Shown here: piece after piece, positions 9,123 through 17,305 of the stretch
How the letters are laid out: each line of letters starts with the position of its first letter
Numbering within the stretch: position 1 is the first letter of the stretch
NCBI GenBank assembly: GCA_963668585.1
Contig: OY764869.1
Coordinates: forward strand, 682,001-746,000
Length of the DNA stretch: 64,000 nucleotides
Source of the DNA: Bin87 sp963668585
GTDB taxonomy: Bacteria > Chloroflexota > Dehalococcoidia > Lucifugimonadales > UBA3495
Direction of reading: 5' to 3'
The notes under the pieces: generated by a model
Told to the model about the DNA's origin: nothing
Databases searched by the model: none
The model's input: only the letters and a program-made list of their open reading frames with translations
Made by a program: the position numbers and the translations under genes

Positions 9123-9908
9123 TTAGGCCAATTTGGTGGCGTCCAGGAAGGCCTGAGAGCGCACCTGACGGTCCAGCCAGTGTTGCAGGGTCTCGTTCAG
9201 GATTCCGTGGACTTCCCGTTGCACCGGATTCGGGATGCTCAGGCGGGGCAGTCTTTCCACAGACTCAGTACGATGCAGCAGGCGCAGGAGTTTCAGGGCC
9301 GGCAGAGACAGGGAGCGCACCACAACGTCCTCCGGGGTAACGCAGTCGGGGCAGAGCGCGCCGCCCGCGCCGACGGCGAAGCGGTGCCTCTCGGGTTCCA
9401 GTTCCTCTCCACACTCCACGCAGCGGTATAGTTCCGGCATAAAGCCGGACAGGTTCAGGAGTTGGAGGTCGAAGTAGCGCAATGGGAAGTTGGCGCCGGC
9501 GTCATCATCCGGCGCGTCCGGATTCGCGCCGATGGCGTTGAGGGTCTGCAGCGCAAGATCAAGGAGCGCCGGGTTGGACACAGCCAGGGCGCTGAAGCCG
9601 TCAACGAGTTCGGCCACGTAGAGGCCGCGGGCGACGCCGGTGTAGCCGGCCTTGACCTCGGGGAAGGCGTTGACCACCTCGGCTTCCGCGACGATGTCCA
9701 GGGACCGGCCCCGGGATATGGACAGACGCACCAGCGTGAGCGGCTCAAAGTGTCCCATGAGCCTGCTGGTGAGCCGGCGCGCGCCGCGGGCCAGCACCTC
9801 CAGCTTGCCATGTTCCCTGGTGTAGAGGGACGACACCAGGTCGGCCTCTCCGACCGGGGATTTGCGGAGGGTGAGACCGACGGCGCGATAGGTTCGGGGC
9901 AGCGTCAT
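9123..9908 (-). CDS. recO: DNA repair protein RecO
   Basis: A 261-residue recombination mediator of the RecFOR pathway, with the N-terminal OB-fold (RTYRAVGLTLRKSPVGEADL) and a zinc-binding cluster CVECG ... CPDC in the C-terminal half. I chose the ATG at 9908; an upstream extension would overlap recR. It is the last gene of a dnaX-ebfC-recR-recO run. The 160-base, A+T-richer gap that follows separates it from accC and probably holds the accC promoter. Confidence 0.9.
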   Translation of the reverse strand: MTLPRTYRAVGLTLRKSPVGEADLVSSLYTREHGKLEVLARGARRLTSRLMGHFEPLTLVRLSISRGRSLDIVAEAEVVNAFPEVKAGYTGVARGLYVAELVDGFSALAVSNPALLDLALQTLNAIGANPDAPDDDAGANFPLRYFDLQLLNLSGFMPELYRCVECGEELEPERHRFAVGAGGALCPDCVTPEDVVVRSLSLPALKLLRLLHRTESVERLPRLSIPNPVQREVHGILNETLQHWLDRQVRSQAFLDATKLA

Positions 9909-9933
9909 CGGGAAATCCGAAAGGGTCCGGGCG

Positions 9934-10557
9934 CTATTCCAGTTGGTTGCGTCCGGCCAGGGCGCGGCTGAGGGTGGTTTCGTCGGCAAATTCAAGCGAG
10001 CCACCCACGGGAAGGCCGAGGGCAAGGCGCGTGATGCGGATGCCGGAGCCGGCCAGCCTGCGGTGGATGAAGTCCGCGGTGGCGTCGCCTTCCAGCGTGG
10101 GGTTGGTGGCGACGATCAGTTCCTGAAGGGGGTTGTCCTCGTTCTGCAACCGGCCGAAAAGCTGGGGCAGGTGGATGTCCTCCGGCCCAATGCCGTTGAG
10201 GGGCGACAACGCGCCGTGCAGCACATGGTACAGGCCCCGGTACACCCGGGTGCGTTCCAGGGCCACCAGATCCCTGGACTCTTCCACCACGCAGATCTGG
10301 TCGCGGTTGCGCTGGGGATTGGCGCAGATGGCGCAGGGCGAAGCGTCGGTGAGGTTGCGGCACTCGTCGCAGAACAGGATGAGGTCCTTGACGGCCACGA
10401 TGGCGTCGGCCAACGCCCGCGCCTCATCGTCCGCGATGTGCGCGATGTGGTAGGCGATGCGCTGGGCGCTCTTGGGGCCGATGCCGGGCAACTGGTGCAG
10501 CCGGTCAATCAGTTGGCCCAGCGAGCGGGTGGTGCCGGGGGTCGGGTCGGTGGTCAT
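9934..10557 (-). CDS. recR: Recombination protein RecR
   Basis: A 207-residue RecR: helix-hairpin-helix LHQLPGIGPKSAQRIAYH, the zinc finger CDECRNLTD...CAIC, then a TOPRIM domain with VVEESRDL. RecR clamps DNA and works with RecO to load RecA. The length is normal. It sits 25 bases upstream of recO, so the RecO and RecR partners are made together. Confidence 0.96.
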   Translation of the reverse strand: MTTDPTPGTTRSLGQLIDRLHQLPGIGPKSAQRIAYHIAHIADDEARALADAIVAVKDLILFCDECRNLTDASPCAICANPQRNRDQICVVEESRDLVALERTRVYRGLYHVLHGALSPLNGIGPEDIHLPQLFGRLQNEDNPLQELIVATNPTLEGDATADFIHRRLAGSGIRITRLALGLPVGGSLEFADETTLSRALAGRNQLE

Positions 10558-10664
10558 GGCGGGTGGGGGTTCCGTTGTTACTTGGATGCGCAGGTCGGGC
10601 AGGATAGGAGGGAATCGGGCCCGGGACAGGCGAGAGCCAAGTTCAGCGCATGGGGATGGTCAGG

Positions 10665-10694
10665 CGCAGGGGCGAATGATGATGCACCCCTGCG
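10665..10694. repeat. Short palindrome, GGGGCG family copy 1
   Basis: An inverted repeat with arms CGCAGGGG / CCCCTGCG around a GAATGATGATG-like centre. It belongs to the dispersed GGGGCG hairpin family seen at seven places in the window, always between genes. Confidence 0.75.
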
Positions 10695-10748
10695 GGATCA
10701 GGGGCAGGTTGCCTCGGCCAGGTTTCCTCAGCAATGTGGTTTGCAGGT

Positions 10749-10777
10749 GCAGGCGCGGGTTTGAAGCCCGCCCCTGC
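10749..10777. repeat. Short palindrome, GGGGCG family copy 2
   Basis: An imperfect inverted repeat, GCAGG...GCGGG then CCCGC...CCTGC, with a TTTGAAG loop. Copies 1 and 2 lie together in the 242-base gap between recR and ebfC, where no gene is visible. Confidence 0.7.
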
Positions 10778-10799
10778 GCATTGGTTGGGCCGAGAAACG

Positions 10800-11102
10800 T
10801 CAGAAGAGGCCGGGGATGTTCATGCCGCCGGTGACGGCGCCCATCTTTTCGGCGGCGAGTTCCTGGGTGCGGGTGAAGGCATCGTTGACGGCGGCGGCAA
10901 CCAGATCCTGGAGGAGGTCAACGTCCTCGGCGGCCTCGGGTTCGATGACCACGGCGGTGACTTCCTGCTTACCGGTCATGGTCACGCGGACCACGCCACC
11001 GCCGGCGGAACCCTCCACGCTCATGGTTTCCAGCTCTTCCTGGGCCTTGGCCAGACGGTTCTGCAGTTGCTGGGCCTGACGCATCATGCGTTTGTTCATC
11101 AT
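10800..11102 (-). CDS. ebfC: Nucleoid-associated protein, YbaB/EbfC family
   Basis: A 100-residue YbaB/EbfC protein: an N-terminal helix (MMRQAQQLQNRLAKAQEEL), a central GGGVVRVTMTGKQEV beta segment, and a C-terminal helix. The family forms dimers that bind DNA, and its gene usually lies between dnaX and recR, as here. A GGAGG site precedes two tandem ATG codons; either could be the start. It is 15 bases downstream of dnaX. Confidence 0.95.
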   Translation of the reverse strand: MMNKRMMRQAQQLQNRLAKAQEELETMSVEGSAGGGVVRVTMTGKQEVTAVVIEPEAAEDVDLLQDLVAAAVNDAFTRTQELAAEKMGAVTGGMNIPGLF

Positions 11103-11117
11103 AATTGAGGGAGCCTC

Positions 11118-12800
11118 CTATTGTTCGTCCAGAATGCGTGCGCCGAGTCCCATGGCGGTGCGGACCAACGGGCTGTCCTGGATGGTGTTGCGGGCCGGTT
11201 GCGCGCCGTCCCCGTTGGCGCCGGCCAGCATCACCTGGAATGGGTGTTTCGCGCCAAAAGACTGTTCGATGGCTTGCTCAATAGTATCACGAACGCGGGG
11301 GTCGCTCAGTTCTTCCTGCATCCGGTCGAAATTGGCGGCATTGCTGAAGGGCAGCATCAATGTGGCGTCGTCATCCGACAGGTGGACGCTGGCGGAGCGG
11401 CAGTCCCGGAGCAGCGCCCCGAGGTTGTACTTGCTGCCCTTGACCCGGCCCAGTTGCCGCACGGCCTGTTCCCAGCGTCCCTGCAGGCTGTCGGGAGCGG
11501 CGGCGGCGGCACGGGCCGGCGCGGGCCGCTGGTCCGGCGGAGGCATGGGCGGCTCCGCCTGGCGGGACGGCGGCGGCGGTGATTGTCCAGCGTTGCCCGC
11601 CGGTCGCTGCTGCCGCTGCTGAGGCGGCGGAGCCTGGGGCCGCTGCTGCTGACGCTCCCGGGCCGCCGGTTGGGGAGCCGGCGAGTGGGTCGGCATCGCG
11701 GTTTCCTGGGGCGCGTCCTGGCGGCAGATGTCAGCGGCAGCCAGTTCCAGCGGCAGCGCGGAGGGGGCGTTGTATCGCAGCCCGGCGCTGGCCTCGCCCC
11801 AGATGCGGACGGCGCGCAGGATGTTCCGTGAGTCGGTTTTCTGAATGATGGCGCGCAGGCTGGCCAGGGTGTCGTCGGGCAGGTCGAGGGTTTGCCCGGC
11901 GTCCCAGGCCAGCAGCAGCAACGAACGGAGCAGGTCGAGGGTTTGCCGGTGCAGTTGGCGCGGTTCGCCGCCTTCCCAAACGACCTCGTTGATGGTTTCC
12001 AGCGACCCGGTGGTGTCGCCGGCCAGCAGTTTCTGCACCAGGGTGAGATAGGCGTCGCTGCGGACGAGTCCGAGGGACTCTTCAACGTCGCGGAGCGTGA
12101 TCTCCTGGTCGGCGGAGACGGCCAACTGCTCCAGGATGTTCAGGGCGTCGCGCATGGAGCCGCCGGCGTTGCGGGCCACCATGCGCAGCGCGTCGGGGTG
12201 GATGGCGATGGCTTCCTGGTCGGTGATGTAGGCCAGGCGGTCGTAGATGGTCTGGCCGGGCAGCCGGCGGAAATCGTAGCGCTGGCAGCGGGAAAGGATG
12301 GTGGGGAGCAGGCGGTCGGCTTCCGTGGTGCACAGGATGAAGATGACGTGCCCGGGAGGTTCCTCCAGGGTTTTGAGAAAAGCGTTGGAAGCCTCTCGGG
12401 TGAGCATGTGGGCTTCGTCGATGATGTACACCTTGCGGCGGTTCTGGGCCGGCTGGAAGTGTACCTTGTCCCGTATCTCGCGGATTTCCTCGACGCCCCG
12501 GTTGCTGGCGGCGTCAAGTTCTATGATGTCAAGGTTGCGCCCCTCGTTGATGGATACGCAGATGGCGCATTCGTCGCAGGGGTCGCCCTGCTGGGGGTTG
12601 AGGCAGTTGACGGCCTTGGCGAGGACGCGGGCGGTGGTGGTCTTGCCGCTGCCACGGGTGCCGCAGAACAGATAGCTGTGGCTGACACGCCCCTGCATCA
12701 CGGCCTGCCGGAGGGTGTTGCCGACGTGTTCCTGCCCGGCCAGGTCGCTGAAGGTGCTGGGCCGCCACTTGCGGTAATAGACTTGCGCTGAGGTGGTCAT
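11118..12800 (-). CDS. dnaX: DNA polymerase III subunit gamma/tau
   Basis: A clamp-loader ATPase of 560 residues, with the YRKWRPSTFSDLAGQEHV start, Walker A GTRGSGKT, a zinc module CLNPQQGDPCDECAIC, Walker B VYIIDEAHML, and sensor motif LSRCQRYDF. After the AAA+ region comes a Pro/Gln/Arg-rich linker (about 385-430), then a C-terminal domain for polymerase contact. I start at ATG 12800 (MTTSAQVYY). An upstream ATG would add 15 residues without family support. I saw no A-rich slippery site for a shorter gamma form. Confidence 0.94.
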   Translation of the reverse strand: MTTSAQVYYRKWRPSTFSDLAGQEHVGNTLRQAVMQGRVSHSYLFCGTRGSGKTTTARVLAKAVNCLNPQQGDPCDECAICVSINEGRNLDIIELDAASNRGVEEIREIRDKVHFQPAQNRRKVYIIDEAHMLTREASNAFLKTLEEPPGHVIFILCTTEADRLLPTILSRCQRYDFRRLPGQTIYDRLAYITDQEAIAIHPDALRMVARNAGGSMRDALNILEQLAVSADQEITLRDVEESLGLVRSDAYLTLVQKLLAGDTTGSLETINEVVWEGGEPRQLHRQTLDLLRSLLLLAWDAGQTLDLPDDTLASLRAIIQKTDSRNILRAVRIWGEASAGLRYNAPSALPLELAAADICRQDAPQETAMPTHSPAPQPAARERQQQRPQAPPPQQRQQRPAGNAGQSPPPPSRQAEPPMPPPDQRPAPARAAAAAPDSLQGRWEQAVRQLGRVKGSKYNLGALLRDCRSASVHLSDDDATLMLPFSNAANFDRMQEELSDPRVRDTIEQAIEQSFGAKHPFQVMLAGANGDGAQPARNTIQDSPLVRTAMGLGARILDEQ

Positions 12801-13029
12801 TTTGACGGTGTTAGCGGAGGCGATGCGGCGTCGTGGGGCCGGCATCCCGCCGGTGTTCCAATGATAACGCCAACAGCGCCACCAATGCCAGAGCGGGGGC
12901 GTCCCGATGCGTCGCCAGTATCAGGGCCGGGCGACGCGTTTTTACAGGATGAACAGGATTCGATCCTGCGGAGCGATGCGCGACAGGGTCATTCGCTGGC
13001 CCCGATAGAGGGCAACGACTGTGGCATGG

Positions 13030-13057
13030 GTAGGGGCGAATCATGATTCGCCCCTAC
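13030..13057. repeat. Perfect 28-base palindrome, GGGGCG family copy 3
   Basis: The left arm GTAGGGGCGAATCA is followed directly by its exact reverse complement. It is the best-preserved member of the GGGGCG family. Confidence 0.85.
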
Positions 13058-13100
13058 GGTTGGCTGCGGGTCACTCTGGACATACCCTGCGACGGGCGAG

Positions 13101-13133
13101 GACGATCCTTCGACAAGCTCAGGATGAGCGGGG
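13101..13133. repeat. TCCTTCGACA(A/G)GCTCAGGATGAGCGG element, copy 1
   Basis: A copy of the dispersed hairpin element, here with only the right half of the outer stem (GAGCGG). Other copies are at 39471, 51894, 57581 and 63027, with a loop variant at 34969, 36476 and 55431. Confidence 0.75.
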
Positions 13134-13147
13134 TTATGTCGGGATGA

Positions 13148-13167
13148 GGGGGTTGGGTTGGGTTGGG
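13148..13167 (+). other. G-quadruplex-forming motif
   Basis: Four G-tracts of at least three bases are separated by TT loops (GGGGG, GGG, GGG, GGG), with a fifth GGGGG at 13175-13179. This matches the usual quadruplex pattern on the plus strand. It abuts the stop codon of the minus-strand amidohydrolase, so its transcript would be C-rich there. Confidence 0.6.
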
Positions 13168-13179
13168 AGGATGAGGGGG

Positions 13180-14025
13180 TTATGTTGAGATGTTCAACGC
13201 GCGGCGCGCGTTTTCCAGCAGCACCTTGGGGACCACGTGGTCGCGGATTTGCAGGTTCTGGAAGTCGGCGAGCCAATTGTCGGGCTGGATGAACGGGAAG
13301 TCGGAGCCGAACATCACCTTGTCCTGCAGGCGGGTGTTGGTTTCCCGGATCAGGGTTTCGGGGATGAACCGGGGCATCCAGCCGGACAGGTCCAGGAACA
13401 CGTTGGACTTGTGCAGGGCCACGGCGATCTGCTCGTCAATCCAGGGCCACGCGGGATGAGCCATGATGATGGTCAGGTTGGGGAAATCGGCGGCCACGTC
13501 GTCGAAGCACGGCACGGGCTTGCTGTACTTGAGCTTGAGGCCACTGCCGCCCGGAGTGCCGGAACCTGCCCCGGCGAATCCGGAATGAAACAGCACGGGG
13601 ATGCCCAGGCCGTCGGCCACCTCGTAGAGCGGATAGAAGCGGGTGTCGTTGGGGAAGAAGGCCTGATGGATGGGGTGCAGTTTGAGTCCCTTGAGTCCCA
13701 GTTCCTTCACCGAGCGTTCGAGTTCGTAGCAGGCGGCCTTGCCCATCCACGGGTCAACCGAGGCGAACCCCATGAACTGCTCGGGGTGGTCGTGGACGAT
13801 GCTGGCGACCCAGTCGTTGCTGTCGGGCTTTTCCCCGGTGTTGGTGGTGGTGTCAACCGAGAAAATCACGCCGTAGAGGTCCAGTTCGCGAAACTTGTCG
13901 GCCATCTCCGCCGGGTCCTTGGGCGGCGGCGGAGCGCGGAAGTAGCGCAGCAACTCGGCTTCGATCTCGATTTCGGGGAGACCCGGTTCGCGCGGGACGT
14001 GGATGTGCATATCGATCGCCTGCAT
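13180..14025 (-). CDS. Amidohydrolase-2 family metal-dependent hydrolase
   Basis: A 281-residue TIM-barrel amidohydrolase of the ACMSD/gamma-resorcylate decarboxylase type. It shows the metal motif DMHIHV, a barrel strand GLKGLKLHP, VLFHSG, IIMAHPAWPW and the C-terminal catalytic aspartate in MFGSDFPF. Members are hydrolases or non-oxidative decarboxylases of small aromatic or cyclic acids; the substrate is not readable. The ATG at 14025 gives the normal short lead before the HxH motif. It stands alone between two intergenic regions. Confidence 0.85.
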   Translation of the reverse strand: MQAIDMHIHVPREPGLPEIEIEAELLRYFRAPPPPKDPAEMADKFRELDLYGVIFSVDTTTNTGEKPDSNDWVASIVHDHPEQFMGFASVDPWMGKAACYELERSVKELGLKGLKLHPIHQAFFPNDTRFYPLYEVADGLGIPVLFHSGFAGAGSGTPGGSGLKLKYSKPVPCFDDVAADFPNLTIIMAHPAWPWIDEQIAVALHKSNVFLDLSGWMPRFIPETLIRETNTRLQDKVMFGSDFPFIQPDNWLADFQNLQIRDHVVPKVLLENARRALNIST

Positions 14026-14234
14026 GGCATCTTCTCCGTCAGTTGGTGGTGGCGTTGCGGCAGCGTCGGGCGGGTTGGGGCTTCACAACCTGTGGCCTGA
14101 CCCGGATGGCGTCGCCCTGCGTTTTTGTCGCCATATCATATTACTGACCGGAAAATTGGCCACGGTTGTTGGTCGGGACGATTCGACGATCTTTGCCCAT
14201 GAGCGGGTGTTGGGGAGGCGCATTGAACACGGCA

Positions 14235-14269
14235 CAAAAATCGCCGGGCGACTCGGGCCGCCCGGCGAT
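14235..14269 (-). terminator. Rho-independent terminator of the LLM gene
   Basis: On the minus strand a perfect 10-base stem (TCGCCGGGCG / CGCCCGGCGA) with an 8-base loop is followed by TTTTTGTG, 26 bases beyond the stop of the LLM gene at 14295. Confidence 0.8.
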
Positions 14270-14294
14270 ATGGGAGCGCAACGCGCCGGTTGGG

Positions 14295-15419
14295 TTACTT
14301 GAAGTGGGGAATCACGTCCTCGGAGAGGCACTTCAGGGTATCCATGACCACATCGCGGGGGACGGATGATGTCCAGTTGCACTCGAACATTATCTCGTCG
14401 GTGGTGAAGGCTTCCCTGAACATGTGGATCTTTTCGACCACCTCTGCCGGAGTGCCGAAGAGGTTCACTTCCTGGGTGGCTTCGGGACCGGCGCTGCCGG
14501 CGTCGGTGCTGCCGATGGCCAGGCGGCCGGCGTAGTAAATCCGGGCCATATCCATGAGGTTTTCGACGCGGCGGTCGGCCTTTTCCTGGGTGTCCGCGAC
14601 CAATGTGGGCACCCGGACCACGGTGGAGGGATCGCCCTCATGCCCACCGTCTATGTAGGCCTGGCGGTAGGCCTGGACGTCCTGACGAAGGACGGCGGAA
14701 CCCCGCAGGTTGTGAGGGGAACTGCCGGCGCCGATGGCGATGCGATAGCCATGCTCGCCCATGGGCACGAAGCTCTCCTGGCTGTCCACGGGGAGCAACA
14801 AGGGCATGGGCTTCTGCACCGGCTTGGGGATGCTCATGTAGCTCTCATAGAAAGCGGGATAGTTGAAGTACTTGCCCTCGAACCCGGAGAAGCTGTCCTC
14901 GTCCCAAAGCTGCTTGAGCAGTTCCAGGTATTCGTAGAAGTACTCCCGCCGTTCTTCAGAGCCGCGTGTTCGGGCCCCCGGGCCATAGATGAACCTGCCC
15001 TCGCTGACCTGGTCCACGATGGCGACCTGTTCCGCCACCTGGAAAGGGTCCTCAAGCTGGAGGTTGTCAAAGGCGTACCTTTCGTGGGGCAATGCCCGCT
15101 CCGATACGGTCTCGCCGGGCAATCGCAGGGTCGGGCGGTGGATTGAGGTGCCGATCCGGATGTTATTGGTGTGGTTGGCGATGACCGCGGACAGCATCAA
15201 CGACTGGGGGTCCATGCTGCCCTGGGTGGAGAAGTGGCCGCCGCCCAACCAGACATAGTCCCAGCCCGCGTCCTCGATGTGATCGATCTCCTTGAAGTTC
15301 TGCTTGTAGGCCTCGGCTTCGAGGAGCTTGCCGCCCTGGTAGTCTGGGTCCCAGGGAACCTTGTCGCCCTCGTAAACGGCGTTCCAAGTGGTGAACAATC
15401 CAAAATCCATTTTGGCCAT
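14295..15419 (-). CDS. LLM-class (luciferase-like) flavin-dependent oxidoreductase
   Basis: A 374-residue bacterial-luciferase-fold protein. The N-terminal MDFGLFTTWN strand, the GWDYVWLGGGHF segment, the RIGTSIHRPTL strand, DQVSEGRFIYGPG and a C-terminal GTPAEVVEKIHMF region follow the family order. Such enzymes use FMN or F420 with a small organic substrate; neither can be assigned here. The start has a GGGAGGCAC ribosome site. It is a single-gene unit with its own promoter and terminator. Confidence 0.85.
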   Translation of the reverse strand: MAKMDFGLFTTWNAVYEGDKVPWDPDYQGGKLLEAEAYKQNFKEIDHIEDAGWDYVWLGGGHFSTQGSMDPQSLMLSAVIANHTNNIRIGTSIHRPTLRLPGETVSERALPHERYAFDNLQLEDPFQVAEQVAIVDQVSEGRFIYGPGARTRGSEERREYFYEYLELLKQLWDEDSFSGFEGKYFNYPAFYESYMSIPKPVQKPMPLLLPVDSQESFVPMGEHGYRIAIGAGSSPHNLRGSAVLRQDVQAYRQAYIDGGHEGDPSTVVRVPTLVADTQEKADRRVENLMDMARIYYAGRLAIGSTDAGSAGPEATQEVNLFGTPAEVVEKIHMFREAFTTDEIMFECNWTSSVPRDVVMDTLKCLSEDVIPHFK

Positions 15420-15440
15420 TTTCGTGCCTCCCCGGGTGCC

Positions 15441-15468
15441 ATTGTGTGATGCTTTTCGTAGCTGTCAA
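15441..15468 (-). promoter_or_regulatory. Sigma70-like promoter of the LLM gene
   Basis: Reading the minus strand: TTGACA (15468-15463), a 16-base spacer, then CACAAT (15446-15441), about 20 bases before the ATG at 15419. Confidence 0.45.
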
Positions 15469-15606
15469 TGTAGCACCGGGACAGGAACAGCGTCAACGCC
15501 GGGCCGCTTTGACGAATGCCGCCGAAGGATCCGGGGAGCCCGGGACATCGGGACCGACGCCGTTCAGCGCAGCCGGGCAGGCGGAGCCGGCGGCAGGGCC
15601 GCTGCG

Positions 15607-15828
15607 CTAGCGCCTTCGGTTGGAGAAAATCACCTCGATGAGCGCGCGCACGGCCTGGGAGTCCAACTGCCCGGTGGACATCCGCCAGCCCACCCAGATC
15701 ACAGCGCCGATCAGCAGTCCGATCAGGGTGAAAAGCAGGACGAGGCCCGCGGCGCCGGCGCCCTGCCAGACGAGGACAACGCCGAAAATCAGCCCGCCAA
15801 TGAGTCCTGAAACCACCAAGCCCGGCAT
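15607..15828 (-). CDS. Small integral membrane protein, DUF2273-like
   Basis: A 73-residue protein with two membrane helices (VSGLIGGLIFGVVLVW and LVLLFTLIGLLIGAVIW) and a basic C-terminus. It matches the DUF2273 proteins found beside Asp23/Gls24 genes. It starts five bases after the amaP stop, completing an asp23-amaP-DUF2273 unit. Function unknown; probably a membrane partner of AmaP. Confidence 0.75.
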   Translation of the reverse strand: MPGLVVSGLIGGLIFGVVLVWQGAGAAGLVLLFTLIGLLIGAVIWVGWRMSTGQLDSQAVRALIEVIFSNRRR

Positions 15829-15832
15829 CCGG

Positions 15833-16411
15833 TCACCTCGTCAAGACCGGTTGATCCCGGTCGCCCTGGTAGCGAGCGCGCACCGGAACGTCGATGACGG
15901 CGAGGCCGGTGAGTCGCTCGACAACTTCGCGGATGTCCTGCTGCACCTCGGAGGTGACCGCAGGCACGTCGGACCCCAGGCGGAGACCCGCCGCACAATT
16001 GATGGTCAGTCCGCCCGGCGCTACGCGGACGCGGCACCTTATGCTGCGGACCTCCCGGTTGCCCTGCGCGGTGCGCTGCGCCAACTGGACGATGCTCTCG
16101 ATCGACAGGCGGACGACGCCGTCGGCCTGTGAACTGACCAGCACCATGCCGGGGCTGGCGGTGCGGGTCAGTTTGCGCGATTCCAGCGCCAGAACCAGCA
16201 ATCCGATTGCGATGAACCCGACGGCGATCCCCACGTCGCGCCAGAAGGCGCCGCCGACGTGATCGGCCATGCCGGCCAATTGCTGGCGGACGACGTCGAT
16301 GGGCACAACCTGGGGAGACACCGATTCGGTGATCACCAACAGGATGAGCACCCCGGCGGCAATGCTCACCAGGGCGCCCAGCGTTACGATCAGCCCATTG
16401 AACAGGTTCAT
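15833..16411 (-). CDS. amaP: Alkaline shock response membrane anchor protein AmaP
   Basis: A 192-residue protein: two N-terminal membrane helices (about 8-28 and 58-80) and a cytoplasmic alpha/beta domain with REVRSIRCRVRV and VQQDIREVVERLTG, the fold also used by Asp23. In Gram-positive bacteria AmaP recruits Asp23 to the membrane. It is 12 bases downstream of the asp23 gene here. Confidence 0.8.
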   Translation of the reverse strand: MNLFNGLIVTLGALVSIAAGVLILLVITESVSPQVVPIDVVRQQLAGMADHVGGAFWRDVGIAVGFIAIGLLVLALESRKLTRTASPGMVLVSSQADGVVRLSIESIVQLAQRTAQGNREVRSIRCRVRVAPGGLTINCAAGLRLGSDVPAVTSEVQQDIREVVERLTGLAVIDVPVRARYQGDRDQPVLTR

Positions 16412-16423
16412 CGCGGGGGATGC

Positions 16424-16870
16424 TTACAGTACGCCACGGCTTGAAGCGTTGGACGGGAACTCGATCCCCACAACGCCGACGTTGATTTCCTTGGCCACCA
16501 GACCAATCTGGTCAAAGAGTTCCTGGGCGACGGTCTCGCGGATTTCCTGCACGACGTTGGGAATCCGGTGGCCGTAAACCATGACCACGTCGAGGTCGAT
16601 GATGGCTTCCTTCTGGCCGGCTTCGACACCGACTCCGGTTGCCCGCGCGGCGGCGGTGGAGCGGACCGTGTCGGCCACCGCGCGCAGAATGCCGCCCGGG
16701 TTGCCCAAGCGGTCCACGCCGGAAACGCTGCTCACCACGTGCCCCACAATGGAGGCGACGACGCCGGGCTCAATCTTCGTATCGCCCGGCACACCGCTGG
16801 GATTGTCGGTGCTGAAAGGGAATGCGTCGGGATGAAAAATTTCAGCGGTTACGATTTCGCTGGATGCCAT
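16424..16870 (-). CDS. Asp23/Gls24 family envelope stress protein
   Basis: A 148-residue Asp23/Gls24 protein: IEPGVVASIVGHVVSSVSGV, then IDLDVVMVYGHRIPNVVQEIRETV and LVAKEINVGVVGIEF, in the family order. The start at 16870 has a consensus AGGAGG site; a longer reading has no support. It is the first gene of the three-gene envelope stress unit, with an A+T-rich stretch upstream (TATAAC, TTAATAAAA on the minus strand) that is the likely promoter. Confidence 0.88.
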   Translation of the reverse strand: MASSEIVTAEIFHPDAFPFSTDNPSGVPGDTKIEPGVVASIVGHVVSSVSGVDRLGNPGGILRAVADTVRSTAAARATGVGVEAGQKEAIIDLDVVMVYGHRIPNVVQEIRETVAQELFDQIGLVAKEINVGVVGIEFPSNASSRGVL

Positions 16871-17305
16871 CTTGATCCTCCTTGATGCTCCGCAACAGGC
16901 GTTGTCAGGATTCTGATTCGCCAATGTTATATGCCGTTTTATTAAGATTATCACGACTTTGCGCCGTCACGACACATCCGACATGGCATGAACGTGCAGC
17001 CGGCCCGGCGCATCTCAGCGCAACCATGAAGCGCGAGAAAGCCCATGCCCACACAACCTGGGATGAACGCGCCGCAGGGTCCGCCGCGGCGACCCGGCGC
17101 AGAGCGTGAGCCACGGCAACGTCCACGCGCCAATCACCCGGAGAACCTCGTGGCCGGCCATGACCGGGTGCGCCGGGGCGACGGTTTCGGCGCGGTTCTG
17201 CCCCGGTTTGGGCCGGTTTGAATCGCGGGACGGCATCTTGTACTATCTGCCCATCAGGACAATCAGCAGCGCCGGCCGGTGGGTCGGCAAGGAGCGAACC
17301 TCAAC
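16871..17305. other. Divergent intergenic region between asp23 and a CoA-transferase
   Basis: 435 bases. The left 100 are A+T-rich and should drive asp23 leftwards. The centre is G+C-rich, with two loosely similar stretches around 16990 and 17065, and holds no convincing gene. The right end carries the promoter at 17218-17246. Confidence 0.55.
17218..17246 (+). promoter_or_regulatory. Sigma70-like promoter of the CoA-transferase gene
   Basis: TTGAAT (17218-17223), a 17-base spacer, then TACTAT (17241-17246), 60 bases upstream of the GTG start. Confidence 0.45.

Larger units (their letters stand above)
12801..13179. other. Intergenic region with palindromes and a G-tract cluster
   Basis: 379 bases without a convincing gene, lying upstream of dnaX and downstream of the amidohydrolase. 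It contains a perfect 28-base palindrome, one TCGACAAGCTCAGGATGAGCGG element and a cluster of G-tracts, each listed separately, plus a stretch ACAGGATGAACAGGATT that resembles other decayed repeat sequence. Confidence 0.6.

Noticed and set aside
11118..12800. Programmed frameshift in dnaX for a gamma form
   Set aside because: I found no A-rich slippery heptamer followed by a hairpin.
16882..17109. A 75-codon frame with a repeated TxxERAAG motif upstream of asp23
   Set aside because: The composition is biased, it has no ribosome site and it overlaps the asp23 promoter; the repeat may be a chance or decayed duplication.
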